Below, one piece after another: positions 1-6,989 of a DNA stretch of 40,938 nucleotides. Origin of the DNA: a virus. A program made the translations under genes and the position numbers. Position 1 is the stretch's first letter. Every line of letters begins with the position of its first letter. Under the pieces are notes generated by a model, which saw only the letters and a program-made list of their open reading frames with translations, was not told the DNA's origin and searched no databases. Location of the stretch: positions 1 through 40,938 of IMG/VR virus record IMGVR_UViG_3300047494_000017; one strand, given 5' to 3'.

Positions 1-126
1 CAGGGCCATCTGGGTGTTTTGCGCGGGGTTGTACAATGCGTAGATTGATACCCGTTATAGCAACGCGCTCTTGTGGTGTAAGCGAAAAGTACGCACCCAG
101 GGCGTAATATAGAAGCTGTTTATTGT
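1..126. repeat. Left copy of end-to-end direct repeat (circular assembly overlap)
   Basis: Bases 1-126 are identical to 40811-40936; the last two bases of the window (40937-40938) differ from 127-128. The repeat lies inside a single coding frame (DUF2800 family) that is continuous across the join. The simplest reading is that the contig is a circle of about 40,810 bp with an assembler overlap near 127 bp. A real short terminal repeat cannot be excluded from sequence alone. Confidence 0.9.
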
Positions 127-628
127 TCTCAGCTTCTACTGCTATACCCGCACCGTATTTGAAATCGATGACGGTTAGCGTTTTAGGCCCAATGATAACA
201 GCGTCACAGGTTCCAAATGCTTCCGGGTCGATTTCGGTAAGCGTGAAGCTTCTTTCGACGAAAACATCCGTAAATTGTTCACGATTAGCGTGTTCAATTA
301 CTTCGTCAACGTAGTCCTGAACGGCTATAAGCATCGCTTCGGTAATTTCAATTTGGTTGGCTAGCTTTTGGCCCTCATCCAAGGGGTTATCGGCGGGTAT
401 GGTGTCAATCACATCCCCCCATAACTCCATAGGGACAACGGCAATTCTCCCTGTACTTCCTAGCCACTTCTTAAGCGTTTGTTCGCAAAGCCAATGAGCG
501 ACCGTTCCCTCATCGGCATATTTAGATGAGGGTTGATGTGGTAGAGATTCGCCCAAGGCGATAGACCCTGGGCAATTCCACCAGCGTTCACAGGAGGATG
601 CTCCTATCGGTGAATGCTTCGTTCCCAT
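1..628 (-). CDS. DUF2800 family protein, N-terminal 209 codons (PD-(D/E)XK nuclease-like); continues at 40811
   Basis: Probable RecB-like nuclease of the DUF2800 family, found in phage replication/recombination modules beside DUF2815 and SNF2 helicase genes. The ATG at 628 overlaps the helicase stop as TAATG, so translation is coupled. The N-terminus reads MGTKHSPIGASSCERWWNCP, with a Cys pair typical of such nucleases, and is followed by DEGTVAHWLCE. The nuclease-like stretch FGTCDAVIIG...LTVIDFKYGAGI is near residues 130-155; its D and DFK residues fit the PD-(D/E)XK core. The frame runs to base 2 and continues without shift at 40811 once the terminal repeat is collapsed, giving 412 aa in total. 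Confidence 0.85.
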   Translation of the reverse strand, partial: MGTKHSPIGASSCERWWNCPGSIALGESLPHQPSSKYADEGTVAHWLCEQTLKKWLGSTGRIAVVPMELWGDVIDTIPADNPLDEGQKLANQIEITEAMLIAVQDYVDEVIEHANREQFTDVFVERSFTLTEIDPEAFGTCDAVIIGPKTLTVIDFKYGAGIAVEAENNKQLLYYALGAYFSLTPQERVAITGINLRIVQPRAKHPDGP

Positions 629-2319
629 TATAACTCGTCGCTTCCTAAATCAACGTTTTCAGCTTCAACAATAGCTTCTATCAAAGCCATAAAGTTAGCC
701 GGTGCAACCTCGTTCAGGCGGTCCGCTTGTCCAGCTTCTTTGATGATTTCGCGCGCACGAATCTTTTGGGCTTTTTCATCCGCACCGCTATTCACAAAAC
801 GCTCTACCGCTTCGCGCACATCATCCATTGTGACTTTAATAGTAGCTTTAGCGGGCGGTGTAGGCGCGGCTTCGCTTAAAAAGTCCTCGCTCGTTTCAGG
901 TTCCGCTACCATCAATACGGCGGGTTCAGCTTTTTTACTACCTTTGGTAGGCTTAGCCGTCGTCTTAATAGGAGTTGAGGCGGTTTGCTCTTGTCCCGAT
1001 GTACTAATAGTATCTCCAGAATTAGCAATTGCCTCCAAAGCAGTCGCAATCCGGTCGAGTGATTGTTCAATGGTCATAGTATCCTCCGTTTGTTCCATTA
1101 AGCGGTCAATTAGGCGCCGCTTCTTCGCCAAAACTTGCTCTATAACAGCCTCTAAGCTGTTTGGTACGATTAAATACTGGACTAATACAGAACCTTTTTG
1201 CCCAATACGGCGCAATCTATCGATACACTGCTCCATAACGCCGGGCGACCACTCAAGTTCAGCGAATATAAGGTGTTGACACACGCGCTGTAAGCCATCA
1301 ATACCAACCCCGGCGGCGTTGATTTGTCCGATAAGAACCCTAGATTCGTCAGTTTCGGTAAATTTGAAAAGATTTTTTTGCTTATTTTCGGCCGACATTC
1401 CACCATAAATAATAGTTGGGCCGTACGCCGCTAGATCCCTTTTTAAGGTTTCAATCACTTGCCGGTGATACGCAAACACTACTACTTTATCAACACCGCT
1501 TAAAACGTCTTCTACGTGGCTTAGAATCGATTTTATTTTATGGATGCCTAGCTCTCTGCGTTCCGTTGCTAAAGGAACGAGTTCATCCGTAGGAAACTTT
1601 AAATCGTTTAAATAAATAACCTGTTCGCGTCGTGCCGGGAGTTCTTTAAGGACCTCTTGCTTGGTCCTACGTAGCATAAACCCTTTTAAGCGGTCTCTTA
1701 GCTCCTCTAAATTACTAGCACCCGTAGTGACGTATTCGCCATCTTGCCAATGGCCGTTGCAATACCTTTTTGCGTATTCTGGCCAAGAATAGTATGGCCC
1801 CATTTTTTCAGGCGCCAAGCTACGAAGGATGATAAATAATTCTTCAGGCCGATTTAAAATAGGTGTCCCGGTTAATAGGTATCGGTATACGCAACGGCCC
1901 ATAAGCGCCGTCTTACTCGCCAAGATTGCTTTAGTTCGTTTGGCTCTGGGATTCTTAAGGCGATGTGCCTCATCGCAAATTCCGATTGCGAAATCCCGCG
2001 TGATGAGTTGTCTATGAATAGCGGGTCGAATAACCAAGTCATAATTGACGATAACAATATCACTATCCAAACTAATAATTGTCGCTCCATCTTTTACCAC
2101 CTGTACGGTTAAGTCACGACGTAACCATTCCTTTAGTTCTCTTTCCCAATTGTACTTGACTGTCGCTGGCGTAATGATAAGCGCTGATTTGGCTTTCAAG
2201 CGGTTCATCACTTCAATGGCTTGTATCGTTTTCCCTAACCCCATATCATCGGCTAAGAGCGCGTGATTACGAGAGGAAAGGAATTGAACGCCATATTCTT
2301 GAAACGGTAATAGCGGCAC
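628..2319 (-). CDS. SNF2-family DEAH helicase/ATPase
   Basis: A 563-aa ATP-dependent translocase of the SNF2 superfamily 2 group, probably acting in phage DNA replication or recombination. Visible motifs are the Q-like LPFQEYGVQFL at residues 4-14, Walker A DDMGLGKT at 24-31, Walker B DEAH at 116-119, LTGTPILNRP in the middle, and the C-terminal QCIDRLRRIGQ (motif VI) near 370. Residues about 430-540 are low-complexity (Thr, Ala, Pro, Glu), and the protein ends in GSDEL. It overlaps the DUF2800 start by one base. A sigma70-like promoter lies just upstream, so it heads the replication message. Family assignment is secure; the exact role is inferred. Confidence 0.92.
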   Translation of the reverse strand: MPLLPFQEYGVQFLSSRNHALLADDMGLGKTIQAIEVMNRLKAKSALIITPATVKYNWERELKEWLRRDLTVQVVKDGATIISLDSDIVIVNYDLVIRPAIHRQLITRDFAIGICDEAHRLKNPRAKRTKAILASKTALMGRCVYRYLLTGTPILNRPEELFIILRSLAPEKMGPYYSWPEYAKRYCNGHWQDGEYVTTGASNLEELRDRLKGFMLRRTKQEVLKELPARREQVIYLNDLKFPTDELVPLATERRELGIHKIKSILSHVEDVLSGVDKVVVFAYHRQVIETLKRDLAAYGPTIIYGGMSAENKQKNLFKFTETDESRVLIGQINAAGVGIDGLQRVCQHLIFAELEWSPGVMEQCIDRLRRIGQKGSVLVQYLIVPNSLEAVIEQVLAKKRRLIDRLMEQTEDTMTIEQSLDRIATALEAIANSGDTISTSGQEQTASTPIKTTAKPTKGSKKAEPAVLMVAEPETSEDFLSEAAPTPPAKATIKVTMDDVREAVERFVNSGADEKAQKIRAREIIKEAGQADRLNEVAPANFMALIEAIVEAENVDLGSDEL

Positions 2320-2340
2320 TATCTTTACTTTCTGTACTAA

Positions 2341-2370
2341 ACATTAGACTACGTGAGTGTACATTAGACT
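2341..2370 (-). promoter_or_regulatory. Two direct repeats on the helicase promoter, candidate operators
   Basis: The minus-strand word AGTCTAATGT occurs at 2370-2361 and again at 2350-2341, exactly 20 bp apart (about two helical turns). The first lies in the promoter spacer and touches the -10; the second covers the expected transcription start. The arrangement suits a regulator that binds on one face of the DNA. Confidence 0.5.
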
Positions 2371-2384
2371 ATACGAACTGTCAA
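2356..2384 (-). promoter_or_regulatory. Sigma70-like promoter for the helicase-to-resolvase operon
   Basis: On the minus strand a perfect -35 TTGACA (2384-2379) is followed by a 17-nt spacer and -10 TACACT (2361-2356, 4 of 6 consensus). It sits in the 68-bp gap between the primase-helicase stop and the helicase start. The message would run through the helicase, DUF2800, DUF2815, two unknown genes, DNA polymerase and RuvC. Confidence 0.65.
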
Positions 2385-2387
2385 TCT

Positions 2388-4559
2388 TTATAAATCATCT
2401 AAAACACTAGGGGTATGAATCCGATTGCGAAACCCATTTATAGTACGTCCGCTTTCTTTATCGTAAAACTTACCTTTATCCCATCCTAGTTTTTGCATAA
2501 CGTTACTGATTCGTACTTGAACATCGCGCGTTATGAATTTAGCCGGAATTTCAAGCATCTCATAAGCGATTTGATAGGTTGTTAACAACACAGGCGCCAA
2601 TTGAGCTTTTGTCATTTTGTGCAAAAACTCTTCAATACCCATTTGAAATGAATCTGTTATCTCCCTTTTTTCTTGTTCTTTTACAGCGGCTGTTTTTAGC
2701 TCTTTTGTGTTGAGGTAAAATGTTTCGCCTGTTTTAAAGCGTTCATAGGCTTCAGCCCAAATTTGGTCTAACTCAATTTCTAACCCATCAGTATCGATAT
2801 GGTTTCCGCATTCAACAGGCCACCATCGACGGTTTCCAGTTGTATCTTTGAGATACCCACCGTCGCCTTCCGGGTTAAGCGTGCCGATTAAAATAAACTG
2901 CCTTGGAAAGTCTTCAGCATAGGTTTGATACGCCATCCGATGCCTATCTTCCATTTTCGACAAAAAGGCTTTAATCGCGTTAACGTCGGAGCGCCGGTTA
3001 AACTCTAACTCTGAAACCTCTCCAATAAGCTTTCCCCGCATAATTTCAATGGTCGACTTACCTTGCGTTTCAATCTGTACATCAACGTACCACTCTTTTT
3101 TAACCGCGAGTTTTTGAATAAACGTTGATTTACCAATGCCTTGCGCGCCTTCTAAGACGACGATTTGGTCAAACTTACAGCCCGGTTGCATTACCCTGGC
3201 CACGGCGGCAATCATCATACACTTGGCGACGGCTCTATGGTACACCGTATCTTTTGCCCCGCAGTATTTAACAAACAGCTCATCTACGCGCGGTTTGCCG
3301 TCCCATTTAAGGCCGTTAAGGTAATCGTGAACGGGATGGAATGCGTTATATGCAGCGGCGTAAGTCTCCATTGCAGTGGCGCACTTGGGTAAATCGGCGT
3401 AATAGTTGTTTCTGTTATACAAATGGTGGGCTAATTGGTTTGTATCGTTATCGCTCCACGTTCTACAAGGATGGGTAGCGTAATGCCAAGGCGCGGGGCG
3501 TCTAAACTCGTATTGTTTTGAGAAAAGGCTATATCCTACCATTTTTCTAAGAGGGTTAGTGTAGCTCCCCACGTCGGCAATTCGGAAAAAATTGATAATA
3601 TTTGGTACCCAGTTTGCTTTTGGAATATTTAATCCTGTTTTTTCGTCGATTTTATTAGGAATCCAGTCCCACGTTAGCTTCTCAAGCTCTTCGCCCTTGG
3701 TTTGGTCCGCTGAAATCTGGGCAAAAACCGCTTCCGGGTGTTCACTTCCTACTTCACCTTTGGCGTAATTGTAAGCGTTCTCTACTTTTAGGCTTAATTC
3801 GTGCGCGCTCCACCGTGGAATACACTTAGGGTTGAAGTTTTCGGCCATTAAAGCAAACGTGACTTCCTTAGAAAGGCCGAAATCACGCCCTTTACAGGCG
3901 GTGTAGTAAGTGTAATCATCACCATTTTCGCCCTGTACAGCTCCCTTATGGTCTGCAATATAGTGTAGGAAACGAAGCTGGGTTTGCTCATCATCTCGAA
4001 AGCCCGCTATGCCTGCAACGGTGGGACATCGTTTTGTAAGAAGCTCCAGAAGCTCGTCAGGGGCATCTAAAATATCGTGTGGTGAACCGTTAAGGATTTC
4101 GTAAGTATCGCCCGTCTCAGGCGATATAGAGCCCGGGCCAATGACACAATGGCCTTTACTCATAAATGCCAATCCGGTGAACCCTTGAATGGTCATTGTG
4201 TTGTTAAACTCAGGCGGCTTTCTAAGGTAGATGTGTTGTCCGCCCTGGCCGCTACGCACTACGAAGGTCTTTTCAAAACCAAATCCCACAGCGCGACTCA
4301 AGGCTTTAAGAGGGTTTTCATTAGCCTTATAACTGCGGGGGTCCGCATCTATAACCAGCATCCAATCCTGTAAAACTACGCCGTAATTGTATTTGTAGTA
4401 TTCCGGCGTCTTGTCAGGGTCGTGAGGTAACTCAGTCCAGTCTAATAGAATGGGCCGTTTACCTTTACACCTGACTAGAGGGATTTCTAAATCCAAATAA
4501 GCTTGTTTTACCGCGTCGAAATTATAAATCGTCGATTGTTCTTCCCCTTTTACGAGCAT
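2388..4559 (-). CDS. Primase-helicase: Prim-Pol N-terminus with VapE-family helicase C-terminus
   Basis: A 723-aa bifunctional replication protein. The N-terminal half resembles the bifunctional primase/polymerase fold: VIDADP near residue 70 (catalytic acidic pair) and SGQGGQHIYLRKP near 102-114 (the GGxHxY motif). The C-terminal half is a virulence-associated E (VapE) P-loop helicase with Walker A GAQGIGKST near 475 and Walker B-like GKLIGEVSELE near 510. It probably primes and unwinds phage DNA. The ATG at 4559 has GGAGG about 12 nt upstream and overlaps the HTH gene by 38 bp. It ends in VLDDL, the tail shared with several replication proteins here. Confidence 0.9.
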   Translation of the reverse strand: MLVKGEEQSTIYNFDAVKQAYLDLEIPLVRCKGKRPILLDWTELPHDPDKTPEYYKYNYGVVLQDWMLVIDADPRSYKANENPLKALSRAVGFGFEKTFVVRSGQGGQHIYLRKPPEFNNTMTIQGFTGLAFMSKGHCVIGPGSISPETGDTYEILNGSPHDILDAPDELLELLTKRCPTVAGIAGFRDDEQTQLRFLHYIADHKGAVQGENGDDYTYYTACKGRDFGLSKEVTFALMAENFNPKCIPRWSAHELSLKVENAYNYAKGEVGSEHPEAVFAQISADQTKGEELEKLTWDWIPNKIDEKTGLNIPKANWVPNIINFFRIADVGSYTNPLRKMVGYSLFSKQYEFRRPAPWHYATHPCRTWSDNDTNQLAHHLYNRNNYYADLPKCATAMETYAAAYNAFHPVHDYLNGLKWDGKPRVDELFVKYCGAKDTVYHRAVAKCMMIAAVARVMQPGCKFDQIVVLEGAQGIGKSTFIQKLAVKKEWYVDVQIETQGKSTIEIMRGKLIGEVSELEFNRRSDVNAIKAFLSKMEDRHRMAYQTYAEDFPRQFILIGTLNPEGDGGYLKDTTGNRRWWPVECGNHIDTDGLEIELDQIWAEAYERFKTGETFYLNTKELKTAAVKEQEKREITDSFQMGIEEFLHKMTKAQLAPVLLTTYQIAYEMLEIPAKFITRDVQVRISNVMQKLGWDKGKFYDKESGRTINGFRNRIHTPSVLDDL

Positions 4560-4785
4560 TGCTTGTTTTAACCTCCATTACCAGTTCAGCTTCCTGTGCG
4601 TACAGGGTGGGTAAAGAATGCTGCGCTTTATGAGGCTCAAAATACCAGTGTCTCCCCCATTTATGAGCGCCCATTTTATTAGTATATTTGCGTGCAAGAT
4701 GCCTTATCCAAGGCTCACTAAAGCCCAACCGTTCAGAAAGTTCTTTGACATTAACACATAGAATTCCATCAATCAATTGACTCAT
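4522..4785 (-). CDS. Small helix-turn-helix DNA-binding protein
   Basis: An 87-aa protein. Residues 10-60 (VNVKELSERLGFSEPWIRHLARKY... then HWYF) look like an excisionase/MerR-type winged helix-turn-helix: helix, turn, recognition helix, then an aromatic wing. The rest is basic and ends RTIDDL. It is the first gene after a strong promoter and directly precedes the primase-helicase, overlapping it by 38 bp. A role as operator-binding regulator or origin-binding/replication accessory protein is inferred from position, fold and the shared tail. Confidence 0.7.
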   Translation of the reverse strand: MSQLIDGILCVNVKELSERLGFSEPWIRHLARKYTNKMGAHKWGRHWYFEPHKAQHSLPTLYAQEAELVMEVKTSNARKRGRTIDDL

Positions 4786-4799
4786 TTGTTCACTACTCC

Positions 4800-4838
4800 A
4801 ATAGCTACGTATGTACTTTTATGTATAGTATAGCTATT
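4800..4838. promoter_or_regulatory. Inverted repeat spanning promoter and leader, candidate operator
   Basis: AATAGCTA (4800-4807) and TAGCTATT (4831-4838) are perfect inverted 8-mers separated by 23 bp. The right arm covers the edge of the -10 box and the left arm lies just before the HTH gene. The adjacent HTH protein is the obvious candidate binder (inference). Confidence 0.45.
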
Positions 4839-4856
4839 AAGATATAATAGTGTCAA
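4827..4856 (-). promoter_or_regulatory. Sigma70-like promoter for the HTH and primase-helicase genes
   Basis: On the minus strand TTGACA (4856-4851), an 18-nt spacer, then TATACT (4832-4827), 5 of 6 consensus. The -35 lies in the last codons of the upstream DUF6378 gene. The predicted start leaves a leader of about 35 nt before the HTH gene. Confidence 0.7.
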
Positions 4857-5427
4857 CTGCTTCTATTTCTTTCATCGCCTCTCTATATTGATTATGCTTT
4901 GGATGTCGGCTATCTTTCTTCAAATTAATCGTAGCGTTACAGTTTTTGCATACCGAATAAGTGTAACCATAAAAATGACCCTTGGGCATCTCTGTAAATT
5001 TTGCGCACTTTTCACAAAAAACTATTATTTCGGTGGCGGGGGATTCTTCAGGCATCACGCCGGTAACGAAACCATTAAAGGTATCACTACTCATTTCAAG
5101 ACCGCCTACTTTAATTGTTGTCGGACTGGGCTTGGCGGGCTCATTAAACAAACTGGTCTGAATATCTTGTGAGCATTCGGAAGCGATTGCGCCATAGCCC
5201 AAGATATCAATATAGTCATCAACGTTATAATTCCCGGAGCAGCTTCTTGAAATTTTCAAGAGAACCTGACACATCGCCACTTGTTCCGCCGCTATCGGCG
5301 TCCCCAAATACGTAGTCCATAAATTCGCTATCTGCGTCATTTGGGAAACTGCGTCCCCGTGCGTCTGGTCCCGGTCCGTCGTAATTAATTTGAGTGCCTC
5401 GTTTAGAAAATCTTGTTTCGTTTTCAC
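4837..5427 (-). CDS. DUF6378-like protein with C-terminal zinc ribbon
   Basis: 196 aa. The N-terminal 90 residues (ITTDRDQTHGDAV, IANLWTTYLG, AEQVAMCQVLLKISR, VDDYIDILGYGAIASE) match the pattern of phage DUF6378 proteins, whose function is unknown to me. The C-terminal part adds a zinc ribbon, CEKC near residue 137 and CKNC near 158. The start is GTG at 5427, with GGAG 8 nt upstream. It overlaps the previous zinc-finger gene by 203 bp in another frame. Confidence 0.7.
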   Translation of the reverse strand: MKTKQDFLNEALKLITTDRDQTHGDAVSQMTQIANLWTTYLGTPIAAEQVAMCQVLLKISRSCSGNYNVDDYIDILGYGAIASECSQDIQTSLFNEPAKPSPTTIKVGGLEMSSDTFNGFVTGVMPEESPATEIIVFCEKCAKFTEMPKGHFYGYTYSVCKNCNATINLKKDSRHPKHNQYREAMKEIEAVDTIIS

Positions 5428-5587
5428 TTGCTTCTCTCCGTTTTACGCACCATTCGCAACAGGGGTCAATTAGCCATATTCCGGGATAGCGCCAGTGGTG
5501 CGTTGGTTCCTGATACCATTCCCGGCAATAAGGGCATTTACGTTCGATATACCAATCTGTTAAGGCGTCTTTGAGTAAATAAGGCAT
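5225..5587 (-). CDS. Zinc-finger protein with C-terminus encoded inside the next gene
   Basis: A 120-aa frame. CPYC at residues 18-21 and CCEWC at 43-47 form a four-Cys zinc site and are encoded before the overlap begins. Residues from about 55 on are encoded in a second frame of the DUF6378 gene; they are Gly/Asp-rich and lack clear motifs. ATG 5587 has AGGAAG upstream. The N-terminal half is convincing. The C-terminal half could be true overprinting or simply an open frame, or the two genes may be joined by a frameshift. Confidence 0.6.
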   Translation of the reverse strand: MPYLLKDALTDWYIERKCPYCREWYQEPTHHWRYPGIWLIDPCCEWCVKRREASENETRFSKRGTQINYDGPGPDARGRSFPNDADSEFMDYVFGDADSGGTSGDVSGSLENFKKLLREL

Positions 5588-5610
5588 TTTCGCTTGTTTC
5601 TTCCTGCTTA

Positions 5611-5790
5611 TTACCTAATAATTCTAAAACCGCAATCTACGCATTGGTACACGCCTTCCCCTATTTCATTTAAAAAATTATTAATAGGGTACATCGTACC
5701 ATAACAATGAGAGCATTCTAACGTATCGCTGTTATCATCTGCGAGCAATTGCCCAAAGAAATAGCTTACTAAACGCTTTAAAAATTGCAT
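5611..5790 (-). CDS. Small zinc-ribbon protein, 59 aa
   Basis: ATG at 5790 with AAGGA 8 nt upstream; stop TAA at 5611-5613. The N-terminal 18 residues (MQFLKRLVSYFFGQLL) form an amphipathic or weakly hydrophobic helix. CSHC (26-29) and CVDC (50-53) form a zinc ribbon. It is the first gene after the leftward promoter at 5821-5848 and the first of three consecutive zinc-binding proteins. Function unknown. Confidence 0.65.
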   Translation of the reverse strand: MQFLKRLVSYFFGQLLADDNSDTLECSHCYGTMYPINNFLNEIGEGVYQCVDCGFRIIR

Positions 5791-5820
5791 CGCTGTTCCT
5801 TGTTTGTTTCTGTGTATTAG

Positions 5821-5848
5821 TGTATATGAGTGTTTGACTATTTGTCAA
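5821..5848 (-). promoter_or_regulatory. Leftward early promoter before the zinc-ribbon genes
   Basis: Minus strand: TTGACA (5848-5843), 16-nt spacer, TATACA (5826-5821). The -35 overlaps the -35 of the rightward promoter at 5842. TTGAC (5834-5838) and GTCAA (5844-5848) form an inverted repeat over both, a plausible shared operator. Confidence 0.55.
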
Positions 5849-5869
5849 CTATAAAAATTGTGCTATAGT
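5842..5869 (+). promoter_or_regulatory. Rightward promoter of a small RNA
   Basis: TTGTCA (5842-5847, 5 of 6), 16-nt spacer, then TATAGT (5864-5869) preceded directly by TGC, an extended -10 element. It points against the surrounding leftward genes and ends about 85 nt later at a strong terminator. Confidence 0.6.
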
Positions 5870-5875
5870 AAAGAC

Positions 5876-5960
5876 AACTGCTATTCTGTCTAATACCAAC
5901 CGTTTCTTTCTTACTTATGCCACGCCTCCGTAAACAAGTGCTTACGGAGGTATTATTTTT
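5876..5960 (+). ncRNA. Candidate small RNA, about 85 nt, opposite to flanking genes
   Basis: The ends are predicted from the extended -10 promoter (start near 5876) and the intrinsic terminator (end near 5960). The 5' half is unstructured and pyrimidine-rich (TTTCTTTCTTAC), a possible pairing region against purine-rich ribosome-binding sites; the 3' half is the terminator hairpin. There is no meaningful open frame. Existence is inferred from signals only. Confidence 0.45.
5925..5960 (+). terminator. Rho-independent terminator of the small RNA
   Basis: Perfect 9-bp stem CCTCCGTAA (5925-5933) with TTACGGAGG (5942-5950), 8-nt loop, then TATTATTTTT. The U-tract lies only on the plus-strand side. 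Confidence 0.8.
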
Positions 5961-6007
5961 AAGGCCATTTGCAGGCCCATTAAGGGGCTTTAAATTTGTA
6001 AGGGTAG

Positions 6008-6334
6008 TTATAGACCTGTTTTATGTTTTGCATAGTATAACGCTTGACTGAGTAAGTGCTCTATGGACGTTAGCTCATTTGCGTGGTTGCGTAATACGGG
6101 GGCTAAGATTCGTTCAATTTCGCAACGGCTTAAACCCTTCAAGTAAATTCCTATTGCGGTAACGGCGGGATATTCTAATGGGTCTAAGCTGCACAACGCA
6201 AGGTATACGATGGCCCCTAAAAAGTCCTCAATAGAGTGGGCGCCTATTTCGCAGTCTACGATAAGACGATAAAGCTCTGTATCGGCATTTTCTAAGGATT
6301 TTGATTTTATGCCCATAGGTGTAAATTTGTTCAT
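6008..6334 (-). CDS. Unknown early protein, 108 aa
   Basis: I do not recognise it. Mostly helical, with a hydrophobic middle (DFLGAIVYLALCSLDPLEYPAVTAIGIYLKGL) and a C-terminal helix. The frame is open from 6370, but I place the start at ATG 6334, 4 nt after the upstream stop (6339-6341), with a GGATGGGAAG ribosome-binding region. Last gene of the small early operon. Confidence 0.6.
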   Translation of the reverse strand: MNKFTPMGIKSKSLENADTELYRLIVDCEIGAHSIEDFLGAIVYLALCSLDPLEYPAVTAIGIYLKGLSRCEIERILAPVLRNHANELTSIEHLLSQALYYAKHKTGL

Positions 6335-6338
6335 ATTG

Positions 6339-6701
6339 TCACTTCCCATCCTCAGCGTAACGCACCACAAAGAGGGCGGCTTCGCATAGCTCTCTGGGTG
6401 TTCTCATTAAATCACCCCAAACCTCATAGAAGTCATGATCACCCAGCTTCCTATTTGGAAATAAGGAACAAAGAAAATCGTATATAGAAAGTTCGTTCTC
6501 AATCTTCTCAAGCACAAGCTGAGCGTGGTTGCGGTCTTGGCAGGGGTTAAAAAATCCATAGTCGCCACAAGCTATTTCTAACCCGTCGGGGGATCTAAAT
6601 GTTTTAACTTCGCCTAAGTCTACGAAGTGAGCCAGAGCCATATTTAAATCCCAATCACTTAAAGCCCGAATCTCATCCATAAGCCGCGTTTTAGTCATCA
6701 T
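6339..6701 (-). CDS. Phage ABA-sandwich-like protein, 120 aa
   Basis: The order LSDWDLNMALAHFVDL, then FNPCQDRNHAQLVLEKI near residues 51-67, then WGDLMRTPRELCEAALFVVR near 95-114, follows the pattern of the phage 'ABA sandwich' domain common in early phage operons. Function unknown. The start is ATGATG at 6701/6698, 26 nt after the predicted cleavage site of the type I hammerhead, so its 5' leader would be made by ribozyme cutting. Confidence 0.65.
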   Translation of the reverse strand: MMTKTRLMDEIRALSDWDLNMALAHFVDLGEVKTFRSPDGLEIACGDYGFFNPCQDRNHAQLVLEKIENELSIYDFLCSLFPNRKLGDHDFYEVWGDLMRTPRELCEAALFVVRYAEDGK

Positions 6702-6722
6702 CGTTACCCTGTTTACGTTTTA

Positions 6723-6786
6723 CCATAGACACGTCGTCCCTTCCACAAAACGACGTGTTTCGGCTTATCAAGCCTCATCAGTATGG
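6723..6786 (-). ncRNA. Type I hammerhead ribozyme (HHR I-A)
   Basis: Minus strand. Stem I 5' CCATA (6786-6782), core CTGATGA (6781-6775), stem II GGCTT-GAT-AAGCC (6774-6762), core GAAA (6761-6758), stem III CACGTCG (6757-6751), 14-nt loop, CGACGTG (6736-6730), T (6729) pairing with the last A of GAAA, C17 (6728), then stem I 3' TATGG (6727-6723). All conserved core positions are present and all three helices pair perfectly. Cleavage is expected between 6728 and 6727, just before the 6701 gene. Open stem I makes it type I. Confidence 0.9.
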
Positions 6787-6807
6787 TTTTGGACGGTGTT
6801 TAGTCAT

Positions 6808-6966
6808 TTACTTTAAACTCCTCTGAATCGCTTGTGCTTGGTACTGTGTGGGGTGATAGGTTGAGGCTGTGTCGCCAACCAAAACCACGTGGACGTGGCC
6901 TGTTTGCAAAATAACGGCTATTAAAACCAGTAGGCATATGATTGTGACTGCTTCTAATCTGGTCAT
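6808..6966 (-). CDS. Small single-pass membrane protein, 52 aa
   Basis: ATG 6966 with AAAGGA in a leader repeated before three genes; stop TAA 6808-6810. Residues 6-22 (AVTIICLLVLIAVILQT) form a transmembrane or signal-anchor helix, followed by a polar C-terminus. Flanked on both sides by hammerhead motifs. Function unknown; possibly a small inner-membrane effector. Confidence 0.65.
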   Translation of the reverse strand: MTRLEAVTIICLLVLIAVILQTGHVHVVLVGDTASTYHPTQYQAQAIQRSLK

Positions 6967-6989
6967 TGTGGAAGGTCCTTTCATTTACT

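Noticed and set aside
614-1279. 221-codon plus-strand frame opposite the helicase
   Set aside because: A Ser/Ala-rich antisense shadow of a well-supported SNF2 helicase gene.
4030-4060. CTGACGA on the minus strand near 4050 as another hammerhead core
   Set aside because: Lies in primase-helicase coding sequence; no GAAA after a stem II and no matching stem I or III.
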